From Lentisphaeria bacterium UBA4640 (GTDB lineage Bacteria; Verrucomicrobiota; Lentisphaeria; Victivallales; UBA1829): 64,000 nucleotides of DNA. The notes under the pieces were generated by a model. That model saw nothing but the letters and a program-made list of their open reading frames with translations, was not told the DNA's origin and did not search any database. The stretch spans positions 1 through 64,000 of the forward strand of contig DHMO01000005.1 of the NCBI GenBank assembly GCA_002405835.1, read 5' to 3'. The position numbers and the translations under genes were made by a program. This document shows, one piece after another, positions 62,855 to 64,000 of this stretch. Positions within the stretch are counted from its first letter, which is position 1, and every line of letters starts with the position of its first letter.

Positions 62855-64000
62855 TCAGATCATGGTGAAAAAGGTTTTGTCGTCGAGTTCGGCTTCGGCG
62901 AAACCGCGGAAGTTCATGGAGAACTTGAAGTCGCCGGGCTTGATGAGGAGCTCGTCTTCCGGAAGCGGTCCGCAGGAGTTGGAGCCGAGCGGAGCGGATT
63001 TCCAGTTGAGATTCAGAACGACTTCATCGCAGTATTCGATCTCGTGCGGGTGTTTCGCCTCTTCGAGCGCCTGCGCAGTGTAATGGTGCGCGGAGAAGTC
63101 GAAGAGCGGAGCGCCGGAAACGAGAATTCCGCACATTTTGTCGTCGTAGAACGCGGCGCGGCGGACTTCGTGGCGGTTGCCGTTTTCCTGCGGGTAGGTG
63201 TAGTTCGTGGAGAGCGCCTCGACGGGGAGCTTGTAGTAGCCGACCTTCTGGGCTTCTTTGGAGTCGGAATACGCTTCGCCGGGACCGAGCCCGAACCAGG
63301 CGGCTTTGGTGACGGTCTCGGGGAGCGTCATTTCAAAACCGACGCACTGGAGCGGCGGAAGTTCGAGTCCAGCGTCCTGCAGCTTGGCGGAGAAGTCAAG
63401 ACGGAAGGAGCCGTCGGGCTGGAAATTGTAGATGTATTCGCAGAGGTATCCCCAGCGGTGAACGGGCGCGGCGAGACGCGCGGTGACTTTGACACGGGTT
63501 TCGTTTTTGCGTCCGGTCAGGAGGGTGATGTCTTCGAGACGGTGCTGTGCACAGCTGTAGCCGTTGGCGTGGAGGTTTGCCTTGATGTTGCGGTCGTTGT
63601 CCGTGGGAGCGCGCCAGATGTTGAACTTCGGACCTTCGACGATCAGGGGGACGCCGTTCTTCTCCCAGGCGCAGAGGCGGCCGTCGAGTTTGTCGAACTG
63701 GAAGAGTGAGCCGTTGGCTTCGATCTGGATGAGTTCTTCGTCTTCATCCGCATTGATTTCACGGGCGGGCATGATGTGAGCCTGCGCGGGAGACTTGACG
63801 GGGAGAGCGAGCTGTCCCCAGGCAATTTCAAATCCGCACGGCGCCCAGTCGGTGTCGCATCCGAGCGAGAAGGTGAGGTTGAGGAAGTATTCCGCGCCCG
63901 GCTTGGGGGCGGCAGGGAGCGTGAACGGGATTTTGACCGTTTCGGTCGTGTGCGGCTTTGTGGTCAGCGGAGCGAGCATTCCGGACTGGATGACGCGTCC
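62855..64000 (-). CDS. GH2 beta-galactosidase, C-terminal part (cut by window edge)
   Basis: At least 381 codons are visible; the frame stays open to the last base, so the N-terminal domains and the catalytic barrel lie outside the window. What is seen is the Ig-like linker and the beta-galactosidase small-chain domain: EEAEANGSLFQFDKLDGRL-like strand region, FNIWRAPTDNDRN (about residue 135), GYLCEYIYNFQPDGS, WFGLGPGEAYSDSKEAQKVG and PHEIEYCDEVVLNLNW. These are the domain-5 landmarks of LacZ. It probably hydrolyses beta-galactosides in the cytoplasm. Upstream context unknown. Confidence 0.9.
   Translation of the reverse strand, partial: GRVIQSGMLAPLTTKPHTTETVKIPFTLPAAPKPGAEYFLNLTFSLGCDTDWAPCGFEIAWGQLALPVKSPAQAHIMPAREINADEDEELIQIEANGSLFQFDKLDGRLCAWEKNGVPLIVEGPKFNIWRAPTDNDRNIKANLHANGYSCAQHRLEDITLLTGRKNETRVKVTARLAAPVHRWGYLCEYIYNFQPDGSFRLDFSAKLQDAGLELPPLQCVGFEMTLPETVTKAAWFGLGPGEAYSDSKEAQKVGYYKLPVEALSTNYTYPQENGNRHEVRRAAFYDDKMCGILVSGAPLFDFSAHHYTAQALEEAKHPHEIEYCDEVVLNLNWKSAPLGSNSCGPLPEDELLIKPGDFKFSMNFRGFAEAELDDKTFFTMI

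Overview
The window looks like chromosomal DNA of a free-living or gut-associated member of the PVC superphylum, most probably Lentisphaerae (Victivallis-like). This is an inference from gene content, not a database match. The pointers are two secretory pseudopilins of the FTLIELLVVIAIIAILA type with a closing H-x9-DG motif, many oversized secreted glycoside hydrolases, an AIDA-like repeat surface protein, LacI-type sugar regulators and a UDP-glucose dehydrogenase with animal/plant-type motifs. GC content is moderate, and no rRNA, intact insertion sequence or CRISPR array is visible.

Layout. About 0.4-5.8 kb holds a LacI regulator, a decayed stretch, a frameshifted GH36-like alpha-galactosidase and an LVIVD beta-propeller protein. 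About 5.8-11.9 kb carries a 5'-truncated Nudix/NrtR-like gene, DUF1810, a four-gene minus-strand operon (ribF, membrane-anchored MerR-like protein, queD, tsaC) and a fused PARG-ADP-ribosylglycohydrolase. About 12-22.4 kb is housekeeping (uppP, argG, ugd, guaB, glgP) interrupted by an AIDA/VCBS repeat protein. A tRNA-Ala(CGC) at 22.6 kb precedes a translationally coupled three-gene cassette (DUF6361, phospholipase-D-fold protein, SNF2-type helicase) that looks like an anti-phage system. About 29.2-37.6 kb is gyrB followed by recA and a tightly packed envelope run: a TPR protein, ExbB-like, ExbD-like and TonB-like proteins, and a zinc-ribbon membrane microprotein. The minus-strand mutY, a sodium/solute symporter and class II aldolase follow.

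From 41.5 to 59.9 kb lie two glycan-use modules of the same design. In each, a transcription regulator (LacI or AraC) is divergent from an operon in which a pseudopilin gene sits directly upstream of a very large secreted clan GH-A-like hydrolase; the second operon also has a six-hairpin-type glycosidase and a GH36 enzyme. The two pseudopilin genes share a nearly identical 49-bp signal-peptide segment and leader, although the rest of the proteins is unrelated in sequence. Between the modules sit an ankyrin protein, glutaredoxin, SbcD and an NCS2 permease.

From 59.9 kb to the end a second probable defence pair (AAA ATPase plus DUF4276/Toprim-like protein) is followed by a carbohydrate esterase and the 3' part of a GH2 beta-galactosidase cut by the window edge. 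Working together, the sugar genes take up and split galactosides and other plant or mucin glycans, glgP and fba feed glycolysis, and ugd supplies UDP-glucuronate for polysaccharide. The most unusual items are the pseudopilin-hydrolase modules, the ExbB/ExbD pair lacking canonical ion-pathway residues, the two candidate defence loci and the membrane-bound MerR-like protein.
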